From Bolinopsis microptera (Eukaryota > Ctenophora > Tentaculata > Lobata > Bolinopsidae), in contig NC_087078.1 of the NCBI RefSeq assembly GCF_026151205.1, positions 9,130,675 through 9,194,674 on the forward strand: 64,000 bases of DNA. The letters are read 5' to 3'. Of the stretch, positions 1 through 11,313 are shown one piece after another. Under the pieces are notes generated by a model, which saw only the letters and a list, made by a program, of their open reading frames with translations, searched no databases and was not told the DNA's origin. The stretch's first letter is position 1, and every line of letters begins with the position of its first letter. The position numbers and the translations under genes were made by a program.

Positions 1-412
1 ATCGTCACTGACATTACATTCATTATTCCCACGGCCCAGGAATGCAGTGCATCTCCAGCCCCTATATACGACACAGCCCTTTATGATTGGCTTACATTGA
101 ACACGTGACGTATTACCATGGTTACAACAATTAGTGGCGACCTTTTCTAGAGTTGGCTTTTATACAAGCTCCATTGTTTATTTATAAAATTATATATTAA
201 CTGTAATACGCCCGCTGGTGGATATAATCCACATCACCTCGACCCGCGGGCGGAAAAATCGTATAGCACTCGGGCCCGATGGGCCCTCCGTGCTATACGA
301 AAATATGTCCTCCTCGGGCTAGCGCCCTCGGGGACATATGAAATATTGCACGCGCGTGCGCGTGCAATATTTTGTTCCGCCCGCGAGTCTCCGGTGATAT
401 GTATATATATCC
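1..412 (-). repeat. Inverted copy of GC-rich structured repeat
   Basis: The first 412 bases are the reverse complement of about 6388-6802, including the distinctive GC-rich dyads (tops with GGGCCC and GCGCGTGC) and the distal part around the sequence CTGGGCCGTGGGAATAATG. The repeat is cut by the window edge. It is one of four copies here; the other three are in tandem at 6388-8548 in the opposite orientation. The origin of the family is unknown to me; no coding potential is seen. Confidence 0.9.
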
Positions 413-2820
413 CCGGGTCAAAATCGGAAAAAATCCTACATTTTAATATACTTTAATATACCTACAAATTACAATTAGAAGATTTATATTCTTCGTTAAG
501 ATTTACATGATGAACTATATTTTTCACTCAGATTCGCAAGATAAGCCTGTTTTAGGAATAGTACATGAATTTCCATCCAGATTGGTCAAAAATTGGCTGA
601 GCTATGAGCTTAAAACAGTATGCCCATATTTGGGCATACGGTTTTGCCCAAATTTGCCCAAATTCGCTTTTCAAAAATTATAAATTATTTTAATATTGTT
701 GCCAAATGGTACATGCCCGTACATTAGCAAAAGATTTCAGGCAGGGGACATGCCGATCTGGCAGGGGTATACCAAACTTCTTAAACTTTCACTTACAGGA
801 GACAAAATAGGTCACAAAAATTCTATTGTATCGATCTTGGCCGATTAGGGCATATTGTCCACCCCATTTATATTGCTGTCTTTGTTATTTAATTATCAAT
901 GGTTATTGTTATATTATATATTACTATCTTACAGTACTACTAGCTGTCTTTTGTAGTACATGCCCTGCTTCCTTCCATTCCTAAACTACCTTACAAGCTC
1001 TTCCTCTTTTACACCCTTTTCACTCACTTCATTTCACTCATTCACTTCATATCTTATTACCACAGTATCTGCCAAAACCAACATGGCCCATGTGGAAGGG
1101 GGCCTTGACGTTGTTTACCACTTGGCCCTGCATCCCAAGCTGACGGTCGGCTTCCACTCTCTAAAAACATACCTTCAGTGAAGGCAGATGGTCAACAAAT
1201 AGCGATGCTAGAGCTTGGTGTGAACAAATCTTGACCTACTTTCACACCTTTGGGACGACTCTCGCAAATGCGAGAGTAATGACCCCGGGGAGGGCCCCAT
1301 TGGTTTTAGTAGGTTGCATGTTATTAAAAAAATTTAAATTTTTTTTTTTTTTCAATTCGCTTTTGCCCAAATTCGATAAAATTTCAATATTTTTTAATGA
1401 GACTAACTCTATGTGAAAGATATAACTCAGTGTTTGTTGAATATATTGGATACTAAGTAAAAAGACCTCCATGAACAAAATTGGGAAAATTGCACATAAT
1501 ATCTCGGTTCGGAATACTAGCCAAAATGACTTCATTAAAATTGAAATAACTCCATCAGTTTTCAATATTTTTTCAAGAACTTTTTGGAAACGATTAAGAA
1601 TTGCATTTCAAGCTTATTTTGGGCAACAATTTTTGATGTAGGCCTCCAAGGAGATAGGGATATATTAAAGTATATTGTAGGTATATTAAAGTATATTAAA
1701 GTATATCCCCGGGTCATAATCGGGAAAAATCCTACCTTTTTATATACTTTAATATGGTTGTGCCCCCCCCCCCCCCCCCCCCAATATCTTATTTATCGTA
1801 GTATTTATTTTCATGGCATTTACTTTCATGGTATTTCATGGTATTTCTTTTATCCGTGTATCTCTTAATTAATATATAATTAGTGAACATTTCCATTTTT
1901 CAGCGGTTCATTTCTCCGTGTTTCTACTCTTCACACGTATAAATATAATTACTCCTAATTTAAGGTTGTTCTATACCTATACATCTGTTATTACCGGATA
2001 AATACGTTACATTTCACATTTCAAATTTCACTTTAAATCTCGCTTTACATTTCGCTTCTTTGTCCGTACTCAATTTATTCCTCTTTTCACAGAAGAGGAA
2101 ACATATAATGAGGGCGGTGGGTGCGGAATCGAACTATTAGAGTATTAGCCGTTTCCCGCACATATTCTCACTAACAGCCGTTTTCCGTCTTTCGCAGCTT
2201 TTAAACCGTAACCGGATGTTGAAGCCGGGACCGAATTCAGCCGAATATCCAAAATGTTGGGTAAAACTAAAAGGACGCCAAATTTATTTGCTGAGTAGAT
2301 TACCAGTAAAACATCCCAACACGAGGATTGCACTCTTACAAGTCACAGCTTTGGGACATCATTGCAAAGTACTGATACCCTATTAGAGGTATTGTAGGAT
2401 TGTCTCCATTTGTAGAATGCAAATTGCTGATACCATAACTCGATAATGGGTAAAAGGGGAGAAGGAATCCCACTTTCCGGCATTCCGTTCTAATGTGATC
2501 ATTGTTGATGTAGAAATAATCTGGGGATTGTTTAGAAATATCAGTTTGTTTTCATCTAGGATTGTTTCAAATTGTGTATAAATTTTCTTTGACATCTGAT
2601 ATTCGTACTGGCTACTAGTTTATACTTTATTCCTGACAGTACTGCAGCTGTACTAATAATATTGGCCCGTCTCCGCTGATTACTCCAAACAAGCACACAT
2701 TTCTCTGCAACTGTACTGTTCTAGTGCTGCCTGCTAGAAGGAATCCAGTTCCTACCCTCATTCCACAAATATATTAGCCTTCCTGTTGTTCCCTTTGCTG
2801 TAGTTTAGTGAGTATTAGAG
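413..2820. other. Gene-free repeat-rich stretch
   Basis: No supported gene. Segment 411-470 and segment 1695-1755 share a direct repeat (around TATCCCCGGGTCA). Segment 545-660, with an inverted TGCCCA/TGGGCA pair, resembles the reverse complement of 30175-30300 inside another element, so it is a dispersed repeat. There are poly-T (1337-1351) and poly-C (1764-1782) runs. Short open frames here have no splice signals or protein-like composition. Confidence 0.6.
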
Positions 2821-2889
2821 TTCGTTGCTATAGTGATCAGTTTGTTGCTATAGTGATCAGTTTGTTGCTATAGTGATCAGTTTGTTGGT
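2821..2889 (+). repeat. 20-bp tandem repeat before module-1 start
   Basis: Three copies plus a partial copy of a 20-bp unit (TTTGTTGCTATAGTGATCAG) sit directly before the candidate ATG at 2890. It may be 5' untranslated or promoter sequence; function not known. Confidence 0.9.
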
Positions 2890-3353
2890 ATGACTACAGA
2901 GTATATACCACTCTCCATCCAAGATAAGAATCAGCAAGTGAGAATGAAAGGACACAATCACACTGTTACGACAGTGCTGGTTCTGGCTGAGGAGCTTGAG
3001 GATGATGAGAAGGAACTCCGAGAGTATTACGAGGAATTGTTGAGGTGAGTGTTAACGATTAACCAGATAGTAACCTAGTGACCAGATAGTAACCTAGTAA
3101 CCAGATTGCTTTGCATGAAATGTTACCTAGCACCTCAGAGAGATCTCAGCCCTGACCAAGAGCTTATTATACATGACGGTGAAGTGTTGAGATATGAATT
3201 GTGTGTATTCCAAGGGAGAAAGGTGTGAAGCTACAGGAGGTAGAAATAGAGGAGGGACTGAAAGTGGTGCTAGTGGAGTCTGAGTGGGAGCTGCTGGGCA
3301 AACAAGCAGAGGAATCGAAACTTAGCACGCCAACTGTTGCAGATACATACGAG
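2890..3353 (+). CDS. Anoctamin-type N-terminal domain module 1 (two exons)
   Basis: Exons 2890-3044 (ATG start, phase 2 end, donor GTGAGT) and 3215-3353 (acceptor after TTCCAAG, phase 0 end, donor GTGAGT) join in frame to about 98 residues. The order matches the anoctamin cytosolic dimerisation domain: a TTVLVL strand, an acidic stretch, YYEELLREKGVKL helix-turn, KVVLVESEWELL and a final helix ending KLSTPT. In anoctamins this domain packs against the membrane core at the cytoplasmic side. No membrane segment follows. The next phase-0 exons are at 3946 and 9491. It could be the first exons of a soluble protein, or an alternative 5' end for the anoctamin at 29-43 kb. The family call is by pattern, not alignment. 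Confidence 0.65.
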
Positions 3354-3945
3354 GTGAGTGTTACTTAGTAACTTAGAAACCAGATAGTTACCTAGTGACC
3401 AGATAGTTAGTTACCTTAGTTGCCTAGTAACCACGAGTTAGTTTCTTGCCGGTTATCTACTAGAAGAGAGATCACACAAAGATATCAATAGTTTATTTAT
3501 ATATTGGAATGAGGATCCCCAAAGTAGACTAATATTAAAAGAGGATATTTAATTAAATAATAATTCTTTCAGGGGATTATATATTATATTATTAAATACT
3601 TGAAAGCCCGTGGTCACACTATGCAACTTTTATTTGTTTACCTAATTTGCACGTGGGCGGTCGTACAGACATACAAAAACAATTCTTTGAATTATAATAT
3701 AGATTTGATATTAAATTTCAACTAAACTATTACGGGATCTTGAGATATTTCTAGGAGTATTCCTAACTTCTTGATGTAGTGCAAATTAGGGGATCACACT
3801 CGTCACCTCCAAATAGAATTATTGCAAGAGCAAGAATCACCTAGTTCACGATTCGGAAATTCCTAATGATATGTGCTTGTGTTTAAAATCCGTCAGCAAT
3901 CTAACCCCCCCTACCCTAAGATGAGTAGTGCTTGTTTACCCAAAG
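3354..3945. other. Intron-like interval
   Basis: Begins with GTAACC-type intronic repeats (3360-3440), then AT-rich sequence without supported exons. Confidence 0.5.
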
Positions 3946-4074
3946 CTGGTTGTTTTGACACATTTACCAATGTCGCGTGTCCTATTAACTGAGGCAGCAC
4001 AAGAACTAATGGTTGTAATGCCAACGTCCAACCTACGGAATAAGAACAATTCTAATGCCCAAACAAACCACTAA
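3946..4074 (+). CDS. Second half of an anoctamin-type module, possible terminal exon
   Basis: After an acceptor-like ...TTTACCCAAAG the frame reads LVVLTHLPMSRVLLTEAAQ and then ELMVVMPTSN before a TAA stop at 4072-4074, 42 residues in all. This is the strand-helix second half of the anoctamin N-terminal domain, which typically ends with a helix and MP. Its 3' part is a close nucleotide relative of 9983-10018 in module 2, indicating duplication. It starts in phase 0, so it could follow the exon ending at 3353. No first half of a module is visible upstream. It is either a short terminal exon or a relic of a lost module. Confidence 0.5.
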   Translation: MVVLTHLPMSRVLLTEAAQELMVVMPTSNLRNKNNSNAQTNH

Positions 4075-4129
4075 TAGACCAGTTACCCAAGTTTGTGTAA
4101 AATTTACACTAAATTACTGGCAGTTTGTC

Positions 4130-4865
4130 TTAAGGGGGCAGGGGGGTCTTTATGAAATTTCTCTCAAAATTGATTTTATAGTTGTTTCTAATAGAGGGGA
4201 GTGATATCTATCTGCTACTTTTGGTCCCATGGAAAAATATTGTTCCTAGAGGAAATTATTGGCGGTCAAAGGTCAGCGCTCATGTGTAATTGTATTGCGC
4301 TAGCGATTTTCAATCACGCGCCCTGAAAATCGAGTCTAAAAATCTATCTTCTCCTACATTTTTTGAGCAATCACCTTGAAACTTTCAGGATATGTTCTAA
4401 GGAGCATTTAGAAACTTTTGCTCGTTTTAGAATTTCGAGATAGGCCTTTAAACATTTTTAATTCCATTTTGAAAATCTTGGACCTGGAAAAATCGTCAAA
4501 AAAAGAGATCCAAGATTTTCAAAATGGAATTAAAAATTTTTAAAGGCCTATCTTGAAATTCTAAAATGAGCAAAAGTTTCTAAATGCTCCTTAGAACATA
4601 TCCTGAAAGTTTCAAGGTGATTGCTCAAAAAATGTAGGATAAGATAGATTTTTAGACTCGATTTTCAGGGCGCGCGATTGAAAATCGCTGGCGCAATACA
4701 ATTACACATGAGCGCTGACCTTTGACCGCCAATAATTTCGTCTAGGAACAATATTTTTCCATGGGACCAAAAGTAGCAGATAGATATCACTCCCCTCTAT
4801 TAGAAACAACTATAAAATCAATTTCGAGAGAAATTTCATAAAGACCCCCCCCCCTGCCCCCTTAA
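4130..4865. mobile_element. TTAA-flanked foldback element (copy 1)
   Basis: A 736-bp near-perfect inverted repeat: the arms run from 4134 and 4861 towards a short centre near 4495-4510, so nearly the whole element would fold into one hairpin. Both ends carry TTAA, and the outer bases are GGGGGCAGG and its complement. TTAA target duplication is the hallmark of piggyBac-type transposons, so this may be a non-autonomous relative; no transposase is present. A second copy is at 59039-59768. Confidence 0.85.
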
Positions 4866-6380
4866 GTAAGACCATAGTACTATGGTTGTATTACTACAAT
4901 GCTAAACTATATACTACTATAGTATATAGTTTAGTAATGATTACAACATTACATTTATAATTGAGTATTATGTAACGCGATGGAAATATTTTAAGCGGGT
5001 AATATCCTGTCCAAACCCAGGATACATAACATGAAGACGTTGTTGTAACTTTGTATGAAAAGCATTAATATACTATATAGTATACTATATTCCACTACTC
5101 CAGATGCAATGTGTAAACCAAGACGGAGTTCTAGAACTTTATGTCATATTTTGTTTTTGTTTAAAAGTACAGAGCCTCATCACACTTCTACTTCCAATCT
5201 TTTACTTTCTGTTTTATACTTAATTGTAGTAGTTTCGTACTCTCATTGACATGTACTCTATTTCTGAACCAGAAATAGTAAAGAAAAAACTCTGGTGACC
5301 TAATTTTGTTTCCGTTTTAATTTAAAGTTTCAATTCTGAGTTTTCTTTCGGATAAGTTCAGAATTTATCGTTTTATGTAGACTGATTCTTCCTGTTCTAA
5401 CAATGAACCGGATCAGACTGTTAAGTGTTAACCCCCCTCTGTTGATAACATTATTCAGACGATAACGCGATTATTCATTCTTATTGCACCTACAGAATGT
5501 GCAAATTGCAATATTCAATTTCAGGTGTAATTGTATCTGTGATAACACTAAATATCACTGCTCTGTCATGATCAGAATACTTAAGTTATTTAGTTATTTT
5601 TAAACCTATGACATTATACACATTCAAGATCTAAGAACGTTAAAATATTAATAACAGCCTCAAGATAATCGAGATAAAAAAGTTAAAGTTAGATGCTACC
5701 ACACACCGGGTGTCTTGATATATATTTTATGGTATATATGAAATATGATACCTAGTTTAACGAACACTTAAATTGATTTATATCACCATCTGGGACACAG
5801 GTATTTATAATCGAAATCATGTATAAGAAAGAGATGTGGGATGTGAGCCAGTATAATAGTGTCTGGTTTCTGTGTGCTTTGAATATTACCCTCTTGGTAA
5901 CCTTAATGCTTCTTTTTAAACACATAAACTTGTCACTAACAAAGTTAACAGTTACATAATATAATAATATTTAGGTTTGTTGTGTCTATGTTAGGTTGAT
6001 AATTATGAAGTGTTGGAACTCCGAAATAGGTTAAATCTAATCATCAGTGTCCCGTTAGGGCGCTATTATGGAGAAGAGAGGTCAATTCAGACTAAGCACT
6101 AGATAATGTATTTGAGTTTACAGTTATCTGCGTGTGTTGAATATTGTACACTACATATTTAGCATACATATATCCTACATAATTCAGCTGTTGAATAGTA
6201 TTGAGCCCCTTTATGTTTAGCACCCTTTTTTCTTAAATTGTTAGAGGTTCGTCAATAATCTGCTTATTACATGACCAGATGTTGTAAGTAAGTTCCTAGA
6301 GGGATCAAGATTAGGCTGGTAATTACATCAGAACTTTAAAAGGAATATTTAGCGGCGTAGTTCACGGCGTATTATTATTA
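4866..6380. other. AT-rich stretch without a gene
   Basis: No supported gene. There is a perfect 14-bp-arm palindrome at 4902-4934 (arms CTAAACTATATACT and AGTATATAGTTTAG). Otherwise AT-rich unique-looking sequence. Confidence 0.5.
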
Positions 6381-8548
6381 TTGATCATGATATATATACA
6401 TATCACCGGAGACTCGCGGGCGGAACAAAATATTGCACGCGCACGCGCGTGCAATATTTCATATGTCCCCGAGGGCGCTAGCCCGAGGAGGACATATTTT
6501 CGTATAGCACGGAGGGCCCATCGGGCCCGAGTGCTATACGATTTTTCCGCCCGCAGGTCGAGGTGATGTGGATTATATCCACCAGCGGGCGTATTACAGT
6601 TAATATATAATTTTATAAATAAACAATGGAGCTTGTATAAAAGTCAACTCTAGAAAAGGTCACCACTAATTGTTGTAACCATGGTAACACGTCATTTGTT
6701 CAATGTAAGCCAATCATAAAGGGGTGTGTCGTATATAGGGGCTGGAGATGCACTGCATTCCTGGGCCGTGGGAATAATGAATGTAATGTCAGTGACGATG
6801 AATATCAATAATATAGGGTGACCGATTATAGTGCTGATGTCTATTATGTAGTGTGTTATAATAACTTTGATATAACTCAAAGTATCATGTCATCTGCTCA
6901 CGAGCTGCATGATCCTACCGGACACAAAAATAAAATGTATATATAGTCAGTGTAATAAGGAATTTCACAAGGAGACGATACAGAAACTGAAAATATTTTA
7001 GAGAACTCCGGGCTATATTGCTACTGGTCAAATTAAATGTCACTTGTTAACGGGCTATATCATGAGCGGGCTGTAAAGATATCGGGCCCTTTTACAGCGG
7101 GCTGGTGAGAGCCCGCTATGCGAAAAAGCGCACGCTGGTGGATATATATACATATCACCGGAGACTCGCGGGCGGAACAAAATATTGCACGCGCACGCGC
7201 GTGCAATATTCAGCGTATTACAGTTAATATATAATTTTATAAATAAACAATGGAGCTTGTATAAAAGTCAACTCTAGAAAAGGTCGCCACTAATTGTTGT
7301 AACCATGGTAACACGTCACGTGTGTCGTATAACTATATAGGGGCTGGAGATGCACTGCATTCCTGGGCCGTGGGAATAATGAATGTAATGTCAGTGACGA
7401 TGAATATCAATAATATAGGGGGATTATAGTGCTGATGTGTATTATGTAGTGTGTTATAATAACTTTGATATAAATCAAAGTATCATGTCATCTGCTCACG
7501 AGCTGCATGAGCAGCCCTACCGGACACAAAAATAAAATGTATGTAATATAGTCAGAGTTGAAAAATACGTGAGATAAATTTTTTTCAGTGTAATAAGGAA
7601 TTTCACATGGAGACGATACAGAAACTGAAAATATTTTAGAGAACTCCGGGCTATATTGCTACTGGTCAAATTAAATGTCACTTGTTAGCGGGCTATATCA
7701 TGAGCGGGCTGTAGAGATATCGGGCCCTTTGACAGCGGGCTGGTGAGAGCCCGCTATGCGAAAAAGCGCACGCTGGTGGATATATATACATATCACCGGA
7801 GACTCGCGGGCGGAACAAAATATTGCACGCGCACGCGCGTGCAATATTTCATATGTCCCCGAGGGCGCTAGCCCGAGGAGGACATATTTTCGTATAGCAC
7901 GGAGGGCCCATCGGGCCCGAGTGCTATACGATTTTTCCGCCCGCGGGTCGAGGTGATGTGGATTATATCCACCAGCGGGCGTATTACAGTTAATATATAA
8001 TTTTATAAATAAACAATGGAGCTTGTATAAAAGTCAACTCTAGAAAAGGTCGCCACTAATTGTTGTAACCATGGTAACACGTCACGTGTGTCGTATAACT
8101 ATATAGGGGCTGGAGATGCACTGCATTCCTGGGCCGTGGGAATAATGAATGTAATGTCAGTGACGATGAATATCAATAATATAGGGGGATTATAGTGCTG
8201 ATGTGTATTATGTAGTGTGTTATAATAACTTTGATATAAATCAAAGTATCATGTCATCTGCTCACGAGCTGCATGAGCAGCCCTACCGGACACAAAAATA
8301 AAATGTATGTAATATAGTCAGAGTTGAAAAATACGTGAGATAATTTTTTTCAGTGTAATAAGGAATTTCACATGGAGACGATACAGAAACTGAAAATATT
8401 TTAGAGAACTCCGGGCTATATTGCTACTGGTCAAATTAAATGTCACTTGTTAGCGGGCTATATCATGAGCGGGCTGTAGAGATATCGGGCCCTTTGACAG
8501 CGGGCTGGTGAGAGCCCGCTATGCGAAAAAGCGCACGCTGGTGGATAT
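6381..8548 (+). repeat. Three tandem units of GC-rich structured repeat
   Basis: Units start near 6390, 7147 and 7784 and are about 757, 637 and 764 bp. Units 2 and 3 are nearly identical except that unit 2 lacks about 127 bp (the counterpart of 7850-7976), which removes two of the three internal hairpins. Unit 1 differs by small deletions near 6910-6955. Each full unit contains a GC-rich dyad block (6395-6595, 7775-7979) and an AT-rich tail ending with an AGCCCGC/GCGGGCT hairpin. The open frames in the dyad block are by-products of the GC-rich sequence. Confidence 0.92.
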
Positions 8549-9490
8549 AGGTTATTATAGGGTGTGTACGTGTACGATATTTGTGGCATTCGATGAGGAA
8601 TGATTACTCAATTTCTACATGAACAGCACTCGCTTCACAGTGGTTAGTGGGTTATGTTCGCAGTGTAATGTGAATGTTATGAGATCATGCTGGATATATT
8701 AGATTTTCCTGGACGATGAACCGGATTTATTATTTCACTGTCACTTGTGCGTTGCTCTTTATCCATTCTTTGTTCTTCTGATCCTTTTTCTTGCCTGACT
8801 TTGTAAACCTAGTTACATTATGATCATGTAACTCTCATCAGAGCAGTTACTTGATCACTGTCCAGTTTAATGTAAAAACTTTAAAAGACAGTCATTATTT
8901 TGTTCGTGATTTTATTCGAATCCAATTTGTTCTTCAATCGTACCGATTTTCAAGTTGCATTTCAAGTCGAAGCTATATTTCTTTATTCGTTAATATACCG
9001 ATAAAAATTGTGTATATCTATTATCCGCTAGCTGTACACATAATTAAATAATCTGGTTATATAGTTAATAAAATAATCTAAAATCATTTATACTTTACAC
9101 TCGTCTCGTCAGTTTATAAGTTCAAATTACTTTACGTTAATAATGTACCGCGGGTACATCACTGCCTGACAATTACAGTATATTCACCGTTTCTTTCTCG
9201 GAGGTGTACTATCTAAGAAACGGAATCCTGGTCACGTCCAATCGTACTATCTCGATCTATTTTTGTACGTCTCGTTGGTTTGATATTAGTTTGATTTTAA
9301 CACTCGCAGTCATTTCTCGGTGGTTGATAAGAACTGCTTATGAAAAGACAATTTTTAACGAATCTTTATTAATATTCTAGTAAACACTGATAAAAGGAAT
9401 TAACCGCTACTGAAAGACTATACCCGAATCCCTGGCTGAAGTCTTATCTACTCCCGAAAGAAGACAATCCTAGCAGAAGGCAGGTCTCAG
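8549..9490. other. AT-rich stretch without a gene
   Basis: No supported exon, RNA gene or repeat family is seen before the acceptor at 9490. Confidence 0.5.
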
Positions 9491-10604
9491 AGTCTACTGT
9501 TGCCTAGCAACACACAGAGGAACTACAACTACAAGCCTCCAGGGGGAATGGCACTGTATCCCAATATCAACCTCCCTCTAGCAGAGATGATGTATGGGAG
9601 ACAGAACTGGTCACTAGTTGTGCTCATTAATGCCCCTGAGGATGATCTTAGTGATAAAGGTGATTGGTTACAGTCTTATTTCACTATTTACTAAGTTATT
9701 TTGCACAATAATCCTAGAATATCTTTCAATTTTACGAGTATTTTATAAAGGTTGTTTCAGATACCGTTCTTTTCATTAAAGCAACTATTTCTATCACGTG
9801 TCACCATGGTAACACGTGACCATGCTATCACGTGTCACCATGTTAACAAGTGACTCCCCCAAGCTGCGGATCTAAAGCAAGAGTTCCTAGAAAAGCTAGA
9901 CGAGAAGAAGCTAAAAAAGTTTGACTTTGATTTGGATGATTACAAAAAGGCTACTGCTATAGAAGCGGATATAGAACAACTAGCGGAGGCAGCACAACAA
10001 CTAATGGTTGTCATGCCAACCAAGCTGGGATACAACACTGATTCCCTCGATCAGGTTTAGTGCAGTGCACACACTTGCAATTATAATAAATGTTATTTAC
10101 TTTATTTATTTCGATAACTTATTACACTGCTAATAGCACGTTAGACCCTTATTTAGGGGATTATCTCCCAGATTTACCTTAATATCTTTGGATCTGATTT
10201 TAAGCATTGCCGGTTGGTGCTGATCTCCATAGTTATTAATGTACTTGCAGTAATGAACAGTAGTACTTGCAGTAATGAACAGCACCAGAGGCTTGCGTCA
10301 GATACTATTAACAGTGAAAGTTATTGTCTCTTTATTCGATCACATTCCACTATATCTAACCTAGGACTTTGCCGTCATAAAAGACGTTCACCAGTGGATG
10401 TCCAGAAGATCTATTTTGGTGACTAGAGTGACATCATTTTATTTTTACCGTGTCTTGGATGCTTTCCTCTTTGGTTTTATATAATATGTTTTCTCCTCTT
10501 TATTTTTCTACTGAAGGAAGTTGGGACTAACTCTAAAGTTGCGACCTGCGAAACCTGATGCGGAACAGGGATCTATGGAGATTGGAGGGGTTATCAATAT
10601 CTAA
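9491..10604 (+). CDS. Anoctamin-type N-terminal domain module 2
   Basis: Exons 9491-9659 (phase 0 in, phase 1 out) and 9864-10054 (phase 1 in, phase 0 out) join in frame to 120 residues. They start with a proline/asparagine-rich lead, then NWSLVVLINAPEDD (strand and acidic turn), LKQEFLEKLDEKKLKKFDF (helix), and AEAAQQLMVVMPTK (final helix). The start phase fits module 1's last exon (3353). After a long polypyrimidine acceptor, a third possible exon 10521-10604 would add LGLTLKLRPAKPD and end at TAA 10602-10604, followed by a polyadenylation motif at 10936. If right, modules 1 and 2 form a two-module soluble protein of about 245 residues. The donor at 10055 (GTTTAG) is weak and the last exon is the least certain part. 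Confidence 0.6.
9795..9855. repeat. CACGTG-rich short repeat within module-2 intron
   Basis: Repeated TCACGTG and CCATGGTAAC/CCATGTTAAC blocks lie in the intron between the two module-2 exons. CACGTG is an E-box core; the motif is common in this window, so a regulatory role is only possible. Confidence 0.5.
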
Positions 10605-10935
10605 TGTAGATCGAACTTAGTTCCGACCTAGTAGTAGTAGTAGTTTATTTCAGCAACTCAACAATTTTGCAAGTATATAATACGCGGAGAGTTAATAAGG
10701 ATATTCTATAAATCAAACATTAAATTTGAGCGTACGAACCTCTTGTAAGTTTTGAAGACAAACTAACACAACTTAATACCTACAGTTGTAAATATTCCAT
10801 CGTGACAATTTCAATGAACTATTCAAATCAGTGCATGACATGTAAACTATAAAATACTACATTGTAATGAAGCACAGTATTGTGGTATCTGAAGAACGAT
10901 TGTTATTCTGTGGAAAATATAATTAAAAAATTAAA

Positions 10936-10941
10936 AATAAA
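10936..10941 (+). promoter_or_regulatory. Candidate polyadenylation signal
   Basis: AATAAA lies 332 bases after the candidate stop at 10602-10604 of the module 1-2 transcript. Such hexamers arise by chance in AT-rich DNA. Confidence 0.3.
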
Positions 10942-11313
10942 TATTAGTATAAACTAATCAGGTGGAACATGTTTACAATTAATTCGTCAACAGAAGAAGT
11001 ATAAAACCCAATGAAGCCCCCCGAATATTTCTAATTTTGGCAGTCCCTCAACTATTTGTTTTTTACAAATACATCAAAATAAACGATGCTATGCTATGTA
11101 CTACACGTGACGATAATTCGTCATGCTTAGCAAAATGCGAGTTTCTTTCGCTTGTACATTGCTCCTTCATAATATCTGAGCTCAGTCTGAGGTTAACTCT
11201 TCACTTGTTGTCTGTAGCTAGTTAGTATTCCTTATAGTTATAAGGCAATGTTACCAAGGTAACTCTACCATATAAGGTTTTGTTTCTAGTTTTGTTTCTG
11301 TTTCTATTTGCTG
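10942..11313. other. Intergenic or intronic stretch
   Basis: No supported gene. The end holds a pyrimidine-rich tract before the ATG at 11314. Confidence 0.4.

Noticed and set aside
6381-7956. Arg-rich open frames in the GC-rich repeat
   Set aside because: The same frame recurs only because the repeat recurs; it coincides with palindromic GC-rich blocks and has no supporting exon structure.
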